DNA from: Variovorax sp. KBW07
Lineage (GTDB): Bacteria; Pseudomonadota; Gammaproteobacteria; Burkholderiales; Burkholderiaceae_C
Assembly (NCBI RefSeq): GCF_003852515.1
Contig: NZ_QAJK01000046.1
Coordinates: 15,534 to 79,533 of the forward strand
Reading direction: 5' to 3'
DNA length: 64,000 nucleotides
Position numbers and translations under genes: made by a program. Below the pieces are notes generated by a model, which was not told the DNA's origin, did not search any database, and was given only the letters and a program-made list of their open reading frames with translations. Below are positions 46,575 to 55,545 of the stretch, in pieces (the first letter of the stretch is position 1; every line of letters starts with the position of its first letter).

Positions 46575-48872
46575 TCAGTTGCTCTTGCGCACGCAGTCCG
46601 CGTAGTAGCGCTTCTTGCCCGTTTCGTCGACGCGCGCCACCAGGCCGTGGATGTCGGTCTCGAAACCCGGGCACTGCGAGTTGAACTCGCGCGAGAACCG
46701 GAGGTAATCGACGATCTTCTTGTTGAACACTTCGCCCGGAATCAGCAGCGGAATGCCCGGAGGGTACGGCGTGATCAGGCTGGTGGTGATGCGGCCTTCG
46801 AGCTCGTCGATTTCCACGCGCTCGGTCTTGCGGTGCGCAATGTGGGCAAAGGCGTCGCTGGGCTTCATGGCCGGCGTCAGGTCGCTCAGGTACATCTCGG
46901 TCGTGAGGCGCGCCACGTCGAAACGCGCATACAGCTGGTGGATGTGCTGGCACAGGTCGCGCAGGCCCAGGCGCTCGTAGCCCGGGTGCTGCTGGCAGAA
47001 CTCGGGCAGGATGCGCCACATCGGCTGGTTGCGCGCGTAGTCGTCCTTGAACTGCTGCAGCGCCGTGAGCAGCGTGTTCCAGCGGCCCTTGGTGATGCCG
47101 ATGGTGAACATGATGAAGAAGCTGTACAGGCCCGTCTTCTCCACGATCACGCCGTGCTCGGCCAGGAACTTGGTCACCACGCTGGCCGGGATGCCCGTCT
47201 CGGCGAAGTTGCCTTCGAGGTCCAGGCCGGGCGTGACGATGGTCGACTTGATCGGGTCGAGCATGTTGAAGCCGTCGGCCAGGTCGCCGAAGCCGTGCCA
47301 GTTGCGCGGCGACTTCTTGGTCTTGCGCTTGGCGTCCTTCTCGCCCTTCATGATCCAGTCGTCGGCGCGGCCGATGCCTTCGTCGACGAGCTTCTCGGGG
47401 CCCCAGACCTTGAACCACCACTCGTCCTTGCCGAACTCTTCCTCGACCTTGCGCATGGCGCGGCGGAAGTCGAGCGCTTCCAGGATGCTCTCTTCCACCA
47501 GCGCGGTGCCGCCGGGCGGCTCCATCATGGCGGCGGCCACGTCGCAGCTCGCGATGATCGCGTACTGAGGGCTGGTCGACGAGTGCATCAGGTAGGCCTC
47601 GTTGAAGAGGTCGCGGTCCAGCGCGCGGTTCTGCGAGTCCTGCACCAGCACGTGGCTGGCCTGGCTGATGCCGGCGAGCAGCTTGTGCGTGGACTGGGTG
47701 GCGAACACCAGCGAATCCTTGGGGCGCACGCGGCGCTTGCCCATCGCGTGGTAGGCGCCATAGAACGGGTGGAAGGCGGCGTGCGGCAGCCAGGCTTCGT
47801 CGAAGTGCAGCGTGTCGACGTAGCCGTCGAGCATGTTCTTGATGGTCTCGGTGTTGTAGATCACGCCGTCGTAGGTCGACTGCGTGAGCGTCATCACGCG
47901 CGGCTTGACCGTCTCGGGATCGACGTGCGCGAGCAAGGGGTTGGCCTTGATCTTGGCCTTGATCGCGCCCTGCTCGAACTCGCTCTGGGGAATCGGCCCG
48001 ATGATGCCGAAGTGGTTGCGCGTGGGCTTCATGAACACCGGAATGGCGCCGGTCATGATGATCGCGTGAAGAATCGACTTGTGGCAGTTGCGGTCGACCA
48101 CCACCACGTCGTCGGGCGCCACTGTGTGGTGCCACACCATCTTGTTGCTGGTGCTGGTGCCGTTGGTCACGAAGAAGCAGTGGTCGGCATTGAAGATGCG
48201 CGCCGCATTGCGCTCGCTGGCTGCCACCGGGCCGGTGTGGTCGAGCAACTGGCCCAGCTCTTCCACGGCGTTGCAGACGTCGGCGCGCAGCATGTTCTCG
48301 CCGAAGAACTGGTGGAACATCCGGCCCACCGGGCTCTTCAGGAACGCCACGCCGCCCGAGTGGCCCGGGCAGTGCCACGAGTACGAGCCGTCTTCGGCGT
48401 AGTCGATCAGCGCCCTGAAGAACGGCGGCTGCACGCCTTCGAGGTAGCTCTTGGCCTCGCGGATGATGTGGCGCGCCACGAACTCCGGCGTGTCCTCGAA
48501 CATGTGGATGAAGCCGTGCAGCTCGCGCAGGATGTCGTTCGGGATGTGGCGCGCGGTCTTGGTTTCGCCATAGATATAGATCGGCACGTCGGCGTTCTTG
48601 CGCCGCACTTCGCCGATGAAGGTGCGCAGGTTCAGCACCGCCGGGTCGAGGTCGGGGCCTACCGTGAATTCTTCGTCGTCGATCGACAGGATGAAGGCAC
48701 TGGCCCGGCTCTGCTGCTGCGCGAACTGGCTCAGGTCGCCGTAGCTCGTGACGCCCAGCACCTCGAAGCCCTCGCTTTCGAAGGCCTGCGCGAGCGCGCG
48801 AATGCCGAGGCCCGAAGTGTTTTCGGAGCGGAAGTCCTCGTCGATGATGACGATGGGAAAGCGGAATTTCAT
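46575..48872 (-). CDS. Orn/Lys/Arg decarboxylase, inducible type
   Basis: 765 residues from ATG 48872. A receiver-like wing domain (PIVIIDEDFRSENTSGLG, 7-24) precedes the fold-type I PLP core with the Schiff-base lysine in TQSTHKLLAG and DEAWLPHAAFHP, and a C-terminal domain with ITPYPPGIPLLIPGE. It resembles inducible LdcI/AdiA enzymes used in acid resistance; which amino acid is used (lysine, arginine or ornithine) cannot be decided from sequence alone. It has a purine-rich Shine-Dalgarno sequence before the ATG. It is not followed by an antiporter gene. Confidence 0.93.
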   Translation of the reverse strand: MKFRFPIVIIDEDFRSENTSGLGIRALAQAFESEGFEVLGVTSYGDLSQFAQQQSRASAFILSIDDEEFTVGPDLDPAVLNLRTFIGEVRRKNADVPIYIYGETKTARHIPNDILRELHGFIHMFEDTPEFVARHIIREAKSYLEGVQPPFFRALIDYAEDGSYSWHCPGHSGGVAFLKSPVGRMFHQFFGENMLRADVCNAVEELGQLLDHTGPVAASERNAARIFNADHCFFVTNGTSTSNKMVWHHTVAPDDVVVVDRNCHKSILHAIIMTGAIPVFMKPTRNHFGIIGPIPQSEFEQGAIKAKIKANPLLAHVDPETVKPRVMTLTQSTYDGVIYNTETIKNMLDGYVDTLHFDEAWLPHAAFHPFYGAYHAMGKRRVRPKDSLVFATQSTHKLLAGISQASHVLVQDSQNRALDRDLFNEAYLMHSSTSPQYAIIASCDVAAAMMEPPGGTALVEESILEALDFRRAMRKVEEEFGKDEWWFKVWGPEKLVDEGIGRADDWIMKGEKDAKRKTKKSPRNWHGFGDLADGFNMLDPIKSTIVTPGLDLEGNFAETGIPASVVTKFLAEHGVIVEKTGLYSFFIMFTIGITKGRWNTLLTALQQFKDDYARNQPMWRILPEFCQQHPGYERLGLRDLCQHIHQLYARFDVARLTTEMYLSDLTPAMKPSDAFAHIAHRKTERVEIDELEGRITTSLITPYPPGIPLLIPGEVFNKKIVDYLRFSREFNSQCPGFETDIHGLVARVDETGKKRYYADCVRKSN

Positions 48873-49087
48873 GAGCGGGGCTCCGGACAGGCAGTGGGGC
48901 GAGGCAATAAGACGAGGCGCGAAGTGTACGGAATTCAGATGAAGAATTCGGTCAGGCTGCCGCAAGACATTCCAGCGACGGCGGCAACGGGCATTTCCGT
49001 GGCCGCCAGTACCCCTACGCAGCGCAAGCGCATGAAACGCTATGCCTCAGAATGGCGCGAATCGAACAAGCACATAGAGGAGTTGTC

Positions 49088-49513
49088 ATGGCGAATTCCA
49101 CCATCTGGTGGCTGATTGCGGGCCTGGCCATCGTGGTCGAGCTGCTGTCCGGTACGGTCTACCTGCTGCTGCTGGCGGCCGGCTTCGCCGCGGCGGCGAT
49201 CGCGGCGCACCTGGGCTTCGGCACCGTCACCCAGCTGCTGGTGGCCGCCGTGATCGGCGTGGGCGCCGTGCTGGCCTGGTATTCGATCCAGCGCAGGCGC
49301 CCGCCGGCACCGCCGACCGGCACCAACCGCGACGTGAACCTCGACATCGGCGAGAGCGTGTTCGTCGACGCATGGAACCCCGACGGCACCGCCACCGTGC
49401 GCTATCGCGGCGCGCAATGGACCGTCGTGCAGCGCGCGGGCCACGCGCCCTCGACCGGCGAGCACCGCGTGGTCGAGATCGTCGGCAGCCGCCTCGTCGT
49501 CGACAAGGCCTAG
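49088..49513 (+). CDS. NfeD-family membrane protein
   Basis: 141 residues: two or three N-terminal membrane segments (IWWLIAGLAIVVELLSGTVYLLLLAAG, then LLVAAVIGVGAVLAWY) and a C-terminal NfeD OB-fold (about 80-138, GESVFVDAWNPDGTATVRYRGAQWTVV). NfeD proteins partner SPFH proteins (YbbK/QmcA type); the SPFH gene is the next gene, 45 nt on. AGAGGAG precedes the ATG. Confidence 0.9.
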   Translation: MANSTIWWLIAGLAIVVELLSGTVYLLLLAAGFAAAAIAAHLGFGTVTQLLVAAVIGVGAVLAWYSIQRRRPPAPPTGTNRDVNLDIGESVFVDAWNPDGTATVRYRGAQWTVVQRAGHAPSTGEHRVVEIVGSRLVVDKA

Positions 49514-49558
49514 TCAGTCAGCAAGCAAGAACACAGAACCCGAAAAAGGAAGCGCACC

Positions 49559-50488
49559 ATGGAATTCTCCGTACCTCTCATCATCCTGGTCATCGCGATC
49601 ATCTTCATCAGCCAGTCGGTCAAGTTCGTGCCGCAGCAGAACGCCTGGGTGCGCGAGCGCCTGGGCAAGTATCACGGCACCATGACGCCCGGCCCCAACT
49701 TCCTGATTCCGTTCATCGACCGGGTGGCCTACAAGCACAGCCTGAAGGAAATTCCGCTCGACGTGCCGAGCCAGATCTGCATCACGCGCGACAACACGCA
49801 GTTGCAGGTCGACGGCATCCTGTACTTCCAGGTGACCGACCCGATGCGCGCGAGCTACGGCTCGTCGAACTACATCGTGGCCGTGACGCAGCTTGCACAG
49901 ACCTCGCTGCGCAGCGTGATCGGCAAGCTCGAGCTCGACAAGACCTTCGAGGAGCGCGACGTCATCAACGCCCAGGTGGTGGCCGCCATCGACGAGGCCG
50001 CGCTCAACTGGGGCGTGAAGGTGCTGCGCTACGAAATCAAGGACCTGACGCCGCCGAAGGAAATCCTGCTGGCCATGCAGGCGCAGATCACCGCCGAGCG
50101 CGGCAAGCGCGCCCTGATTGCCGCCTCGGAAGGCCGCCGCCAGGAACAGATCAACATCGCCACCGGCGAACGCGAGGCCTTCATCGCCCGCTCCGAAGGC
50201 GAAAAGCAGGCGCAGATCAACAACGCCCAGGGCGAGGCCGCGGCCATCACCGCCGTGGCCACGGCAACGGCGGACGCCATCGAACGCGTGGCCGCCGCCA
50301 TCCAGAAGCCCGGCGGCGAGCAGGCCGTGCAGCTCAAGGTGGCCGAACGCGCCGTCGATGCCTACGGCAAGGTTGCCGCCGATTCCAAGACCACGCTGAT
50401 CGTGCCCAGCAACATGACCGAGACGGCAGCGCTCATCTCGTCGGCCATGCGCATGATCCAGACAGGCAAAAGCTCCGGCCCGACCTGA
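49559..50488 (+). CDS. SPFH-domain membrane protein (QmcA/stomatin type)
   Basis: 309 residues. An N-terminal membrane anchor (VPLIILVIAIIFISQSV) is followed by the SPFH domain (about 25-180; TPGPNFLIPFIDRVAYKHSL) and a helical region with Glu/Ala repeats (RGKRALIAASEGRRQEQINIATGEREAF), typical of QmcA. It forms large membrane rings together with proteases in other species. Paired with NfeD; the stop overlaps the tRNA-Ser promoter. Confidence 0.93.
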   Translation: MEFSVPLIILVIAIIFISQSVKFVPQQNAWVRERLGKYHGTMTPGPNFLIPFIDRVAYKHSLKEIPLDVPSQICITRDNTQLQVDGILYFQVTDPMRASYGSSNYIVAVTQLAQTSLRSVIGKLELDKTFEERDVINAQVVAAIDEAALNWGVKVLRYEIKDLTPPKEILLAMQAQITAERGKRALIAASEGRRQEQINIATGEREAFIARSEGEKQAQINNAQGEAAAITAVATATADAIERVAAAIQKPGGEQAVQLKVAERAVDAYGKVAADSKTTLIVPSNMTETAALISSAMRMIQTGKSSGPT

Positions 50489-50513
50489 AACGGCCCCAAA
50501 GCCACGCTACAAT
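50485..50513 (+). promoter_or_regulatory. Promoter of tRNA-Ser
   Basis: CTGAAA (50485-50490) and TACAAT (50508-50513) are 17 bp apart, a good sigma-70 pair ending 10 nt before the tRNA. The -35 lies across the stop codon of the SPFH gene. Confidence 0.65.
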
Positions 50514-50523
50514 CGTGGGCTCA

Positions 50524-50614
50524 GGAGCGGTGGATGAGCGGTTTAAGTCGCACGCCTGGAAAGCGTGTGAGGGTTAATAGCCCTCCGCGGGTTCGAATCC
50601 CGCCTGCTCCGCCA
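50524..50614 (+). tRNA. tRNA-Ser(GGA)
   Basis: Acceptor GGAGCGG pairs with CTGCTCC; the anticodon arm CACGC-CTGGAAA-GCGTG gives anticodon GGA; the long variable arm (GAGGGTTAATAGCCCTC) is typical of serine tRNAs; GGTTCGAATCC is the T-arm; and the encoded CCA ends at 50614. It should read UCC and UCU. No tmRNA-like or integrase gene is nearby. Confidence 0.97.
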
Positions 50615-50658
50615 GAGAATGATTGTTCGTAACCGTTCGCGAACATGCAGACAGCAAG

Positions 50659-50692
50659 AAGCCCAAGTCGCCACAAGCACTTGGGCTTTTTT
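50659..50692 (+). terminator. Intrinsic terminator after tRNA-Ser
   Basis: AAGCCCAAGT (50659-50668) and ACTTGGGCTT (50679-50688) make a perfect 10-bp stem with a 10-nt loop, followed by T's to 50692. Confidence 0.9.
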
Positions 50693-50809
50693 GTCGTCTG
50701 GCCCGCAAGGTAGCGCGTTGCTTTCCAACAACTTGGCATCGTGAACGTGGGCTCTTCGGTCTGGCGTACGATCCAAAGGTTTTACTTTCAAGCCCGCAAA
50801 GGAGCCTCG

Positions 50810-51169
50810 ATGGCTGGACAGCAACCCCAAACCTCGCCGCGTGGCACGACATCGCTCGACAAGACACTCGCCAAAAGCGAGCAGGTGGCCGCCGACGTGC
50901 AGCGCGCATCGGACAACCTCGCGGTGGTGAGCACGGTGCTCGAGCAGGAGCTGCCAGACGAAGTGCAGGTCGGCGAAGTGGCGCAGGCCATCGAGCACAC
51001 GAGCCAGCTCGAGGAAAAGCTGGCCAAGTCGGCCGAGAAGCTGGCCGAGGTGAATGCCGCACTGAGCGAAGAAATCGAGAAGCGCATCGAAGTAACGGCA
51101 CAGCGCGACGAAAGCCAGGCCCTGGCCGAAAAGCTCAAGGCCAAGATCCGCGCCGAAGGCGCGGGCTGA
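50810..51169 (+). CDS. Small coiled-coil protein of unknown function
   Basis: 119 residues from the ATG preceded by AAAGGAG. Low-complexity N terminus (AGQQPQTSPRGTTS), then long amphipathic helices (about 20-115, DKTLAKSEQVAADVQRASDN, EEKLAKSAEKLAEVNAALSEE) that should form a coiled coil. No signal peptide. I do not recognise a family. It precedes a lone receiver-domain gene by 100 nt. Confidence 0.7.
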   Translation: MAGQQPQTSPRGTTSLDKTLAKSEQVAADVQRASDNLAVVSTVLEQELPDEVQVGEVAQAIEHTSQLEEKLAKSAEKLAEVNAALSEEIEKRIEVTAQRDESQALAEKLKAKIRAEGAG

Positions 51170-51269
51170 TTCGCGAATCGCTCGCCGATCTTTCCGTCCG
51201 TATCCCTTCTCCTACGCTGCGGCGGCGCCAGGCACGCTACGCTATTGGTTCTCAAAGCAAAACCACGGC

Positions 51270-51659
51270 ATGGCCCTCATCACGTTCCTCGTCGAGGACA
51301 ACAAGACCATCAGGGATAACCTGGTCCCTGCACTCGAGGACCTCGTCAATGGCCGCGTGGTCGGCTTCGCCGAAACCGAAACCGACGCACTCGCGTGGCT
51401 GGCCGGCCATCCCGACGACTGGCAATTGCTGATCGTCGACCTGTTCCTCAAGGAAGGGTCCGGCCTCGGCGTGCTCGCCGGCTGCAAGACCCGCAGGCCG
51501 GGCCAGCGCGTGGTGGTGCTCAGCAACTACGTGACAAGCGACATCCGCGCTCGCTGCGAGGCACTGGGCGCCGACGCGGTGTTCGACAAGTCCCGCGACC
51601 TCGACGCCTTCATCGAGTACTGCAATACAGACCGCCCTTCCGGCCTCGCCGTGCTCTGA
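51270..51659 (+). CDS. Stand-alone response-regulator receiver
   Basis: 129 residues, receiver domain only. Acidic pocket Glu9/Asp10 (LVEDNKTIRDN), phospho-acceptor Asp57 (LLIVDLFLKEGSG), switch Ser near VVVLSNY and Lys in VFDKSRDLDAF. Without an output domain it probably works by protein contact. No kinase gene is near. The stop codon falls inside a short tandem repeat. Confidence 0.9.
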   Translation: MALITFLVEDNKTIRDNLVPALEDLVNGRVVGFAETETDALAWLAGHPDDWQLLIVDLFLKEGSGLGVLAGCKTRRPGQRVVVLSNYVTSDIRARCEALGADAVFDKSRDLDAFIEYCNTDRPSGLAVL

Positions 51660-51680
51660 CGCGCTCTGACGCGCTCTGAT
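51651..51680 (+). repeat. Three tandem 10-bp units across a stop codon
   Basis: GTGCTCTGAC, GCGCTCTGAC and GCGCTCTGAT follow directly. The first carries the TGA stop of the receiver gene (51657-51659). Copy-number change would add or remove downstream TGA codons only in another frame, so the protein would hardly change. Confidence 0.6.
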
Positions 51681-51710
51681 CCGGCCTGATGCGCCTTCGC
51701 GGCACGCATG

Positions 51711-51733
51711 AAAAAAAGGGCCCGAAGGCCCTT
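51711..51733 (-). terminator. Terminator of the amino-acid binding protein gene
   Basis: AAGGGCC (51716-51722) and GGCCCTT (51727-51733) form a 7-bp stem; on the minus strand the loop reads TTCG, a stable tetraloop, and a T7 run follows. On the plus strand it could also end the receiver gene. Confidence 0.85.
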
Positions 51734-51777
51734 CTCTCTTTGGCGGAAAACCGCGCAGTTGCCGATTGCTTGATCGA

Positions 51778-52986
51778 TCAGCGCACCACGGCGATTTGCG
51801 TACGCACGCCACCCTTGTAGGTGTACAGCGTCAGCGCACCGTTCTTGATGTCGCCCTTTTCGTCGAAGGCGATCGGGCCGGTCACGCCCTTGTATTGCAC
51901 CTTGCCGACTTCAGGCAGGTACTTTTCCGGGTCGGACGAACCGGCCTTGACCATGGCTTCGGCCAGCACGTTGACCGCGTCGTACACGTACGGTGCATAG
52001 ATCTGCACGTCGACGCCGTTCTTGGTCTTGAACTTGGCCTTGAAGTCTTCCAGCGGCTGCTTGAAGTCGCCGTCGACACCGCCGGCTTCGGCGCACACCA
52101 CCATGTCTTCGCCGATGGCATCGCCAGCCAGCTTCGGCAGTTCAGCGGTGCACAGGCCGTCGCCGCCCATGAACTTGACGTTCAGGCCGAGTTGCTTGAC
52201 CTGCTTGAGCATCGGGCCGCCAACGGCGTCCATGCCGCCGAAGAACAGAACGTCGGGCTTGGTAGCCTTCAGCTTGGTCAGGATGGCGTTGAAGTCGGTC
52301 GACTTGTCGGTGGTGAATTCGTGGCCCACGATGGTGGCGCCAGCGGCCTTGGCCGACTTCTCGAATTCTTCGGCAACGCCCTGGCCATAGGCCGTGCGGT
52401 CGTCGATCACGGCGATGTTCTTGCCCTTGAGCGTTTCGACAGCGTACTTGCCCAGCGTGCCGCCGAGCTGCGTGTCGTCGGCCACCACGCGGAACGTGGT
52501 CTTGAAGCCCTGGCGCGTGTACTTGGGGTTCGTTGCCGAAGGCGAGATCTGCGGAATGCCGGCGTCGCTGTACAGCTTCGAGGCGGGAATGGTGGTGCCC
52601 GAGTTCAGGTGACCGACCACGCCGTTGACCTTTTCGTCGACCAGCTTCTGGGCGACTGCCGTGCCTTGCTTCGGATCGCCAGCGTCGTCTTCAGCCACCA
52701 GCACGAACTTGGCAACCTTGTCGCCGATCTTCACGCCCTTTGCATTCAGGTCTTCGATGGCCATCTTGGCGCCGAACTCGTTGTCCTTGCCAAGGTGGGC
52801 AATGGGACCGCTGCTCGGGCCGACGTGACCGATCTTGACGACCAGCGCATCGGCGGGAGGTGCTGCAGGTGCGGGAGCCGCAGCCGTGGGCGCCGGCGTT
52901 GCCGCGGGAGCGGCAGCTTCTTCTTTCTTGCCGCAAGCCACAAGCGTGATTGCAGCCAATGCGACCGCAGTCCATTTCAATTGCAT
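51778..52986 (-). CDS. Branched-chain amino-acid-type ABC substrate-binding lipoprotein
   Basis: 402 residues with a lipobox LVAC (Cys18), an Ala/Pro-rich linker (25-47) and a type I periplasmic-binding (LivJ/LivK-like) domain: VVKIGHVGPSSGPIAHLGKD, VVGHLNSGTTIPASKLYSDAG, FFGGMDAVGGPML. It probably binds branched-chain or other amino acids for a Liv transporter encoded elsewhere. Single gene with its own terminator. Confidence 0.9.
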   Translation of the reverse strand: MQLKWTAVALAAITLVACGKKEEAAAPAATPAPTAAAPAPAAPPADALVVKIGHVGPSSGPIAHLGKDNEFGAKMAIEDLNAKGVKIGDKVAKFVLVAEDDAGDPKQGTAVAQKLVDEKVNGVVGHLNSGTTIPASKLYSDAGIPQISPSATNPKYTRQGFKTTFRVVADDTQLGGTLGKYAVETLKGKNIAVIDDRTAYGQGVAEEFEKSAKAAGATIVGHEFTTDKSTDFNAILTKLKATKPDVLFFGGMDAVGGPMLKQVKQLGLNVKFMGGDGLCTAELPKLAGDAIGEDMVVCAEAGGVDGDFKQPLEDFKAKFKTKNGVDVQIYAPYVYDAVNVLAEAMVKAGSSDPEKYLPEVGKVQYKGVTGPIAFDEKGDIKNGALTLYTYKGGVRTQIAVVR

Positions 52987-53121
52987 GAGAACCTCCAGAA
53001 CTTGGATGAAAAGAATAAAAACCGGTCGTTTGATCCGGGCGCGTTGACCTCGCAAGTTTCGCGCCGCAGACCAGCGGCACCCTCACGCCATTCCGACCTG
53101 CGGCGCAGTTTAGCCGAGGAT

Positions 53122-53532
53122 TTACGCGCTGGAAGCTGGCGTAGACCCTGTGTTTTCGGAGAGTTCGGCGGCCATTGCCTCGATCACCAGCGCACGCAGA
53201 ACGGCTTCGATTTCATTGCGCAAACGCGGCACCATGGCGTCGAGCTGATGCTGAACGGCAGCTGACACGGTGTCGCTCAAACGCTCTTCCAGGGACAGGT
53301 CGACGCGCTGCAGCACACGGTGCAGAAGCTGCTCTTCGAGGCTGACGATTTCGGCCTGCGAAAGCTGCGCCGCGGGGGGCAAGGCAACGGCGCTTGCGGC
53401 ATCGGGCACAGGCTGCGCCGACGCTGCGGACGCGCCGGGCAGCGGCTCGGCCGCGACGGGCTCCGGCGGGATCTCGAGCACCGTGGTCAGGGTGGGAACG
53501 AACCGGGGCGGCGTGCGCAGCGTGCTGGCCAT
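53122..53532 (-). CDS. Small protein of unknown function downstream of holC
   Basis: 136 residues from ATG 53532. A Pro/Ala-rich N-terminal half (10-70) is followed by helices with acidic and basic residues (LSQAEIVSLEEQLLHRVLQRVDLSLEERLSD, VQHQLDAMVPRLRNEIEAVLRALV). No signal peptide. It starts 1 nt after holC, as a third member of the pepA-holC operon. I do not recognise a named family. Confidence 0.7.
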   Translation of the reverse strand: MASTLRTPPRFVPTLTTVLEIPPEPVAAEPLPGASAASAQPVPDAASAVALPPAAQLSQAEIVSLEEQLLHRVLQRVDLSLEERLSDTVSAAVQHQLDAMVPRLRNEIEAVLRALVIEAMAAELSENTGSTPASSA

Positions 53533-53533
53533 G

Positions 53534-53974
53534 TCAGGAACTCTTTGCGAAGTCGTGCGGCTGGATGGTGTAGCCGCGGTCGGCATAGTGGCGCCAGCGC
53601 GAGCGGCCGACCTGGCGGTCGTTGGCCTCGGCGCTCACGATGTCGATCATGCGTTCATAGCGCTCGAAACCGGCCGGCACTTCGAGCCCGAGGTTCACCA
53701 GCATCTCGCGATGCGGCAGCGACGCCGCGTCGGCACCATCGGCCGAAAGCACGACCGGCGATCGGGCGACCACGTGGGCCGGGGCGTCGGCGCGGCAGTG
53801 CGCAACGAAGTCGACCGGCGACAGCTGCCAGAGCGCGGCGTCGACCGCGTCCAGCGTCTGCGGATCGCCCACGACCACCACGCGCAAGCCGCGCGCATTC
53901 ACGGCCTTGCGAACCAGCCGGCAGGCGTAGTTCAGCTTGTCCGGCGCGTTGTAGTGAAAGCCGATTTCCGTCAC
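53534..53974 (-). CDS. holC: DNA polymerase III chi subunit
   Basis: 146 residues of the HolC fold ([76 protein letters not shown]). Chi binds SSB and helps clamp-loader action. The 4-nt overlap with pepA is the conserved pepA-holC arrangement. Confidence 0.93.
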   Translation of the reverse strand: MTEIGFHYNAPDKLNYACRLVRKAVNARGLRVVVVGDPQTLDAVDAALWQLSPVDFVAHCRADAPAHVVARSPVVLSADGADAASLPHREMLVNLGLEVPAGFERYERMIDIVSAEANDRQVGRSRWRHYADRGYTIQPHDFAKSS

Positions 53975-55524
53975 TTCGCGGGCCGGGCCTTTCGCGCCGT
54001 GGCTTCCGAGGTCTTGGACGCTGCCTTGGCAGGCTTTTCGCCCTTCTCACCCTTATCACTCTTCGCGGGCTTGTCAGCCGCGCCGTTGGCCGCCCTGCTC
54101 GTCAGGTAGGACACCAGCAGGCCCACCGGCCGGCCGGTCGAGCCCTTGGCCGCCCCGCTCTTCCAGGCGGTGCCCGCGATGTCCAGGTGCGCCCACGCAA
54201 AGTCGCCGGCAAAACGCTGCAGGAACTTGGCCGCGGTAATGGCACCGCCGGCACGGCCCGCGATGTTCGCCACGTCGGCGAAGTTGCTCTTCAGGCCTTC
54301 GGCGTAGTCGTCGTCCAGCGGCAGGCGCCAGCAACGGTCTTGCGAGGTTTCGCCGGCCGCCTGGAGCGCGGCAGCCAGCGTCTCGTCGCTCGAGAACAGG
54401 CCACTGCGCACGCCGCCGAGCGCCACCACGCAAGCGCCCGTGAGCGTGGCGATATCGATCACGGCGGCCGGGTCGAAGCGCTTTGCATAGGTCAGCGCGT
54501 CGCACAGGATGAGGCGGCCTTCGGCGTCGGTGTTGAGCACCTCGATGGTCTGCCCGCTCATGCTGGTGACCACGTCGCCCGGCTTCACCGAGCGGCCATC
54601 GTTCATGTTTTCGCACGAAGGAATGAGGCCGACGACATTGATGGCCGGCTGGATTTCGCCGAGCGCGCGGAAGGTGCCGAGCACGCTCGCGGCGCCGCAC
54701 ATGTCGAACTTCATCTCGTCCATTTCGGCCGCGGGCTTGAGCGACACGCCACCCGTGTCGAAGGTGATGCCCTTGCCGACCAGCACCACGGGCGCCTGGT
54801 CCTTGGCCGCGCCCTGGTAGCGCAGCACGATGAAGCGCAGCGGCTCGGCCGAGCCTTGCGCCACGGCCGCGAACGAGCCCATGCCGAGCTTCTCGACCTC
54901 CCTGGGGCCCAGCACCTCGCACTTGATGCGCGGCAGCTTGGCCAGGCCCTTGGCGGCTTCGCCCAGCAGCGTGGGCGTGGCGTGGTTCGCGGGGCGGTTG
55001 CCCCATTCCTTGGCCAGCTCGATGCCCAGCACCGTGGCGCGGGCTTCATTGAAGGCGGCGCTCACGCCGGCGGCATCGGCCACGCCGACCGTCAGTTGGC
55101 GAATGCTGCGCGGCTCTGCCTTCGACTTGGTGGTGGTGTAGACATAGCTGGCGTCGGCCGCGGCCGTGACGGCGCAAGCCACCGCGGCGCCGTCCGCGGC
55201 CTGCGCGAACACCACGACCACCCGCTTCGGCCCATGGGCCTTGGCCGCGTTGACGGCCGCAACGACGCCGCTGCGCACCGACGCGGGCTTGCCGTCGCCG
55301 ATGGCCGCGAACACGACGCGCGACGCAACCACGTCGTCCGGGCGGTACAGCGCCAGCAGCTTGCCGGCCTTGTCGGGCAGGTCGCCGGCCTTGCGGGCAC
55401 TGGCGGCCAGCACGGAAAGCGGGTCTTTGGTGGTGAGCGGCGCGCTGCCGACAAGCACGATCAGGACATCGGATTTCTCTGCTGCGGCCTGGGCGACGGT
55501 GAGGGTCTTGAGTTGAAAGTCCAT
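53971..55524 (-). CDS. pepA: Leucyl aminopeptidase (cytosol aminopeptidase)
   Basis: 517 residues of peptidase family M17. The signature NTDAEGRL is present, with metal ligands in [16 protein letters not shown] and the catalytic region [12 protein letters not shown]. The C terminus has a ~40-residue Lys/Ala/Glu tail beyond the catalytic domain (after [12 protein letters not shown]), absent from E. coli PepA. PepA also binds DNA in E. coli; the basic tail could matter there. Divergent from lptF with 21 nt between starts. Confidence 0.95.
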   Translation of the reverse strand: MDFQLKTLTVAQAAAEKSDVLIVLVGSAPLTTKDPLSVLAASARKAGDLPDKAGKLLALYRPDDVVASRVVFAAIGDGKPASVRSGVVAAVNAAKAHGPKRVVVVFAQAADGAAVACAVTAAADASYVYTTTKSKAEPRSIRQLTVGVADAAGVSAAFNEARATVLGIELAKEWGNRPANHATPTLLGEAAKGLAKLPRIKCEVLGPREVEKLGMGSFAAVAQGSAEPLRFIVLRYQGAAKDQAPVVLVGKGITFDTGGVSLKPAAEMDEMKFDMCGAASVLGTFRALGEIQPAINVVGLIPSCENMNDGRSVKPGDVVTSMSGQTIEVLNTDAEGRLILCDALTYAKRFDPAAVIDIATLTGACVVALGGVRSGLFSSDETLAAALQAAGETSQDRCWRLPLDDDYAEGLKSNFADVANIAGRAGGAITAAKFLQRFAGDFAWAHLDIAGTAWKSGAAKGSTGRPVGLLVSYLTSRAANGAADKPAKSDKGEKGEKPAKAASKTSEATARKARPAK

Positions 55525-55545
55525 AATCCTTTTTTTCCTCGAACG

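Noticed and set aside
50524-50614. tRNA-Ser as an integration site of a mobile island
   Set aside because: No integrase gene and no repeat of the tRNA 3' end was noticed nearby; a normal terminator and ordinary genes follow.
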